Of a stretch of 64,000 bases of DNA, positions 59,401 through 64,000 are shown piece after piece. Position numbers and translations under genes: made by a program. The DNA comes from Laburnicola sp. R22_1. Taxonomy: Eukaryota; Ascomycota; Dothideomycetes; Pleosporales; Didymosphaeriaceae. The stretch is taken from NCBI GenBank assembly GCA_014281115.1, contig JACONQ010000007.1, positions 124,001-188,000 on the forward strand, written 5' to 3'. The notes beneath the pieces are model-generated. The model was not told where the DNA came from. It did not search any database and saw only the letters and a list, made by a program, of their open reading frames with translations. Numbering within the stretch: position 1 is the first letter of the stretch; the number at the start of each line of letters is the position of its first letter.

Positions 59401-61137
59401 CTTATCATTAACAACATGCCTATGGGCCGCAGCATTTATGGCTGGCACCGAAGCGGGAAACGCAGGGAACTTTAATAGGAAAACATTGGATAAGGCGCGG
59501 TTGAAAAGATTGCTCTCTAAAGGATTAAAGCTACACAGGAGCCAGTTGCCTATGCCACCTTCCTAACACAATAAGCTTAAAGAACATCCACTGTGCGATA
59601 TGTTTAAGGAAGCTGAGAAACAGCACCTGAACAGTCACCAGGATATGAGATCCTGGACCGAGATACCAGCTAAAACAATTAAGCTGACTGGAGAACAGAT
59701 CCTTAACTATATGTGGGTATACACCTACAAGTTTAATAAATATTACTAACTTAAGAAGTGTAAAGCACGCCTTGTCGTTCGTGGCAATTAATAGAAAAAT
59801 ATCACGTCACAAGATACATACATAGCAATATTGGCCAAACAATCATTTCGCATGCTTATGGCGATTGCGGCGCGATTCGACCTAGAGCTCCTTTAATACG
59901 ACGTTACAAATGCCTTTATTCACGCGAAGATTGACTAAGATATATACATAAGAATGCCACAAGGCTACAACAAACCTGGGACAATCCTAAAGCTCAACAA
60001 GGCGCTATACAGACTCCGGATCTCACCACTACTCTGGCAGAGAGAGTTTACTTTAACACTGCGAGGCTTAGGCCTTATTAGCATACCCCATAAACCTTGC
60101 TGTATGATTAAACAAGGCGTAATTATCTTCTTCTACGTAGATAATATTATTATTGCCTATAAACAGGAGAACAAACCCTAGACTAAGCTAGTTATTAAGC
60201 AGCTATAAGAAAAGTACACCCTTATAGGAGGAAAAGATCTCTAATGGTTCCTAGGGGTTAAGATTCTTAGGAACCGCCTATAACGAAAAATCTGGCTCTT
60301 ACAAGCGTTATATGTTAACAAGATCGCTAGGCTAGTTAATAACCAAAGCCTTAGGCATAATACCCTAATAAGTAGCATCGAGCTTACTCTATAATTAGGC
60401 TTTGCTAGTCTATCCAAGATTAACAGATACCAACGCAAGGTCGGATCAATCCTATTCGCCGCAGTCACCACCCAGCCGGACACTGCTTTCGCGTCCTCCC
60501 GATTAGCACGATTTCTCACCAACCCTGGCAGCTAACATTAAGATGCCGCCGATCGAGTCCTACTATACCTCTAAGAAACACACACAAGGGCGTTACAGCT
60601 AGGTGGAGAAGACAGTTTTGAGGTAGCAAGCGATGCCTTGTTTGCGAACAATACACTGGACTAAAAGAGTTTTTAAGGATATATTATTAAACTGTTTAGT
60701 AGGCTAATTATGTGGAAAGTAAGCAAGCAAGATACTATCACCACATCTACCACTAAAGCCGAGCTACTAGCCCTGTTATAGGTAGCCAAGGAGGCACTGT
60801 TTACATCACGCCTGCTTAATAAGCTCTAGGTCAAGCTCGCGGATTAAACGATTACTATTAAATGCGACAACTGGCAGACAATATAGCTTGTCGCTAAGGA
60901 GACTGCGCAGCTTAATACTAAACTCCGCTATATGGATATTTATAACTATTAGTTAAGGCAAGAGGTAGCGCAAGAAAGGATCAGGGTCACCTACACTTAG
61001 TCGAACGAAATGATAGCTAATGGGCTCACAAAGGCCCTTCCTGTTAACAAATAGAGCAAGTTTCTAGATTAACTAGGACTTGTTAATATAGCAGAGGATC
61101 TTAACAGAAAGGAGGTACAAATTAACGAGCTAGAATA
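56490..61137 (+). pseudogene. Copia-3 gag-pol relic
   Basis: Gag with zinc knuckle CPACGQRHSLKDC at about 57440. An integrase region includes 58245-58511 (AIDFHSYED). RT at about 59700-60280 contains MPQGYNKPGTILKLNKALYR and an active site FYVDN (60132-60146). RNase H lies at about 60600-61060. Open stretches such as 59042-59566 (174 codons) remain. The stops are TAA/TAG at expected Gln or Trp positions. Confidence 0.85.
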
Positions 61138-61216
61138 AAGGATAGAGGCTATTACTCTAGAATAAAGGACGGCTATAAGGGGTCCAGCTTAAGGATAAGC
61201 CTAAGCTGAGGGGGTG

Positions 61217-61381
61217 TGTCAGATTAGAGCCGTGTTGCTGAACAAGGGCACGTGGTCGGCTCCACCCTCTAAATTAGACCTCGAGCCAACAAGTCACACA
61301 ACACACACAATACAACTGTTTATCCATCTCATCTATTAGACCCCCCATCTTAATGAGCTTAAATAGTGCTCAAATCTGACA
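61217..61381 (+). repeat. Copia-3 3' LTR
   Basis: Ends AAATCTGACA, followed by ACTCC. Confidence 0.93.
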
Positions 61382-61462
61382 ACTCCTCTCTGTGTATAGT
61401 GCGGACTCGACCTTAGTTAGAATCTCTACACGATGAAGATCTTTAATATATATACCTGCCTT

Positions 61463-61859
61463 AATTATTTTTTAGCTTACTAACCTATATTCTAATTATT
61501 ACCCTCTTTAATTAGCTGTACAACTTTAGTACTATTTATAAGATTATAAGACTCTTACGCAATATTTGTATTAAGTATCTATTATTAGGCTACCTTATAT
61601 AGTTTACTTAAGGCATAAGTAGCTTTAAAATAAATTCTAATTCTACTAATAATACTTTTATTACCTACACTATTCTATTCTATTAGCTATACTAAGCTAC
61701 TTTTATAAAAGGTATAGGCACTAATAAATATAGGCGTAATTATTTTAAATAGCGCTTAGTATCTAGTTATACTCCTTATATATTCTATCTTCCTACTATT
61801 TTTTTTACTATAGGCTAAGGCTATATTAACTATAATTCTAGTATAGCTAAGGGTAATTA
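61463..61859. other. TA-rich unclassified sequence
   Basis: No recognisable frame or repeat. Confidence 0.4.
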
Positions 61860-61872
61860 TAATTAAGTCTAT

Positions 61873-62087
61873 TAACTTAGTTATGCTAAATGGCAGACTG
61901 TCTATTAACTACCATTAACAATGCTACTATAAAGAAAGTTAACAACAAAAATATTATTATTTTGTGTATATTTTATTACTACTACTATGTGCTAGGTACT
62001 AGGTTTTAGTGCCTTCTATTTTACTCCTCTCTGTGTATAGTGCGGACTCGACCTTAATTAGAATCTCCACACAACGAAGATGTTTAA
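61873..62087 (-). mobile_element. Element X, truncated copy delta (215 bp)
   Basis: Retains only the AAGATGTTTAA end of X. Its flanks are TAATTAAGTCTAT (61860-61872) and TAATTAAGCCTAT (62088-62100), a 13-bp duplication with one transition, so it was inserted in truncated form. Confidence 0.75.
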
Positions 62088-62100
62088 TAATTAAGCCTAT

Positions 62101-62980
62101 AGGGCTTATATGTAGAGTTATTATCCCTACTTTTAGTATATTAATAGTAGTTAGCGCCTTTTTCTTAAGGGCTGCTGCATTCTATACTAAATAACTTCTT
62201 AATATTAGTAGTGCTATTGTAACTACAGTGGGGTGCAATAAAAAAAGTCACTTAAAAAGTTACCTTTTCTAAAGTCTTATAGCTCCCTTATTAGGTTAGC
62301 TAAAAATATAAAAATATAGTATTTTAAAGAGACGGTTTAGGGTATTATACCTAGGCCATTAGCAAGCGTTTAGTCAGTCTAGGGTAAAAGTAATTTAGGG
62401 GTAAAATAGGGGTAAAAAAAAACTCTAACTTTAGAAGAGTATAACTTTTTATCTAAGATACAGAATTAGCTAATACTTATATATAGTATAATATATCTTT
62501 TGCTAATCTCTCTATAACTTTCTAGTATAGATTTACTACTATTATTTTTAATTATTTTAGATTTAAGGAAATTTAGTAATCTATTAAGAAACTAGTAATA
62601 AAGTAATATTTAATATGATAAATAGTATATTTTAGCTTATTTATAGGCACTAGATTATATACATATAGATTATATATAAATATTATTATTATATTAAACT
62701 ATTTAATATAGGTGCACTAAAATAAATATTAAAAAGTCTATAGTATTAGGATTACTAATACTTATTACTAATATAATATTATATAATTACTCTAACTATA
62801 ACATAGAGTATATATATATATTAAACTATATTTATATGTATAGTATAGCCTATATAATTAAGTAAATAAATTTTACTTTTTTAATTAGGCTAAAACGTCT
62901 ATTACTTTATAGATTATAAATTATTATTACTAATACTATTAGTATAGGTTACGAGTACTCTATATATTATAATAATATAA

Positions 62981-63019
<39 letters not shown>

Positions 63020-63441
63020 TTTTAAAACTATATATAAAAAGACATTGAGAAAAAGACTAAGTCTACTAGTATAAAAAGGTCTAAATTTTTAAACTTAAAT
63101 ATATTCTTTATTATAAGGCCTATTAGAATAAGAAAAATTTAGTTTTAACTAGAATAATAAGATTAATAAAGTTATAGTTCTAGTTTATACTTATTTAGCT
63201 ATTAGTGAATATAGTTTAGAAGTAAAATAGGGATAAGAAAAACCTATAACTTTAGAGTAATATAACTTTTTAATTAATATATAGAAAGAGTTACTTTTTT
63301 AATATAGTATAGATTTAGATCTATAGGATAGTTCTATAGTTTTATATTATAGGGTTATTATCTACATTAGTTAGTATTTAATAGTTTATTAATAATATTA
63401 AATATTAATAAAATAGTAATAAAGTAATATATAATATATTA
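62101..63441. other. TA-rich block with possible Tc1/mariner remnant
   Basis: TACAGTGGGGTGCAATAAAA near 62222 resembles a Tc1/mariner-type terminus, but its partner was not found. A (TA)n run of about 27 bp lies at about 62989-63015. No coding signal. Confidence 0.35.
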
Positions 63442-64000
63442 CGATTCTCCCCGAAGTTAATCCGTAATGTCACGTAATCTCGGGCCGGCTATTTAACCGA
63501 CTACCGTATTACGTAATTAATAGTTTCTTTAACAACATTTTTTGCTGTAATAATAACAATAATAATTATAACAGCAACTAATCTAACTAGCTTATTACTC
63601 TCCTATAGTAGATTTCTCCTCGTAACTAGCAAGCTGTATACCGCCCCCTAGGACCTCGCCGCTGCCGCCCATCTCCCCTATGCTCCCGCCGTCGCTACTT
63701 ACTCTTACTCTCACCCTTATCGCTCGCGGTCCCCTGCCTTAACAGCAGCCTAGATAATCGCCACTGCCTTAACAAGCTTCTTACGCTACTACTGCGCCTC
63801 TAGCGTCTTATACATTGCGATAAACTCTTTCTCCCCTTTACTCTAGTCCTCGCCCTTATAGTCTTTATTACCTTTATTTTTAGTTATATTTTTAAGCTTC
63901 TATAGTATAATCTCTATGTTATGCTGTTATTACGTTACAAAGGCTACGTCTCTTCTACTAATATCTAGGTACTAAAGAACTGCCTTGCACTCTAGAATCT
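63442..64000 (-). mobile_element. Element X, copy gamma (runs off the window)
   Basis: Starts CTCCCCGAAGTTAATCCG and follows copy beta through the 3' part of the minus-strand ORF. Its far end lies beyond the window. Confidence 0.75.

Larger units (their letters stand above)
56221..61381 (+). mobile_element. Copia LTR retrotransposon (Copia-3), complete, 5161 bp
   Basis: LTRs 56221-56385 and 61217-61381 are both 165 bp and differ at about seven positions, all transitions. They are flanked by ACTCC (56216-56220 and 61382-61386). Both ends show TGTCAG...CTGACA, with the 5' copy mutated to CTAATA. A purine tract GCTGAGGGGGTG precedes the 3' LTR. It is related to Copia-1, sharing sequence after the 5' LTR (ATTAAGAGTCT) and closely similar RT. 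Confidence 0.95.
52870..61445 (-). mobile_element. Element X, copy beta (about 1.2 kb, split by pogo-like E and Copia-3)
   Basis: The best-preserved X copy. Left flank ATATATATACCTACCTT (52853-52869) matches right flank ATATATATACCTGCCTT (61446-61462), a 17-bp duplication with one transition. Removing E (with one TA) and Copia-3 (with one ACTCC) leaves about 1194 bp. It contains the minus-strand ORF described separately. Confidence 0.82.

Overview
The window looks like a chromosome arm of a filamentous ascomycete (Pezizomycotina). A Dothideomycete of the Pleosporales type fits best, but the order is my inference. The reasons are spliceosomal introns of 47-57 bp, fungal housekeeping genes (DBP7, RAD18), an ankyrin/CorA-like protein of a kind common in these fungi, and long TA-rich tracts. 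In those tracts transposon reading frames carry almost only CAA/CAG/TGG-to-stop changes. That pattern (CpA to TpA and TpG to TpA) is the signature of repeat-induced point mutation (RIP).

Layout. Positions 1-6400 are ordinary gene-dense DNA, with all genes on the plus strand: the 3' end of DBP7, rad18 with one intron, a large low-complexity protein and a possible small membrane protein. At about 6400 the composition switches abruptly to RIP-damaged repeats. A hAT transposon (about 6406-18092) is split by a Copia retrotransposon (7907-17332). The 3' LTR of that Copia is split by two pogo/Fot1-like DNA transposons lying back to back (12935-15096 and 15099-17229). A 2.6 kb island (about 18101-20727) holds an intact 494-aa acidic, probably nuclear protein. 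A second Copia (20728-25988) sits 32 bp in front of an ankyrin-repeat/CorA-like gene (26021-29777), which has acquired one RIP-type stop codon. Then come two weak small-secreted-protein candidates, a 5'-truncated LINE (31981-35766) and a second hAT (35967-43044). That hAT carries two related 2118-bp pogo-like elements in inverted orientation.

From 43.7 kb to the end the DNA is TA-rich and repetitive. It holds a very long (TAA)n microsatellite and several copies of an unrecognised element, called X here. X has 13-17 bp target duplications, a degraded ORF and internally deleted short forms. There are also two families of about 95-115 bp dispersed repeats, another pogo-like element (53688-55901) and a third Copia (56221-61381). 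The last two both sit inside one X copy.

Most element boundaries come from matched target-site duplications and terminal repeats that I could read and count. The three Copia elements have LTR pairs of equal length (173, 152 and 165 bp). RIP appears to have disabled the catalytic motifs of several elements, and one host gene beside a Copia carries a change of the same type. No tRNA, rRNA or CRISPR array was recognised.
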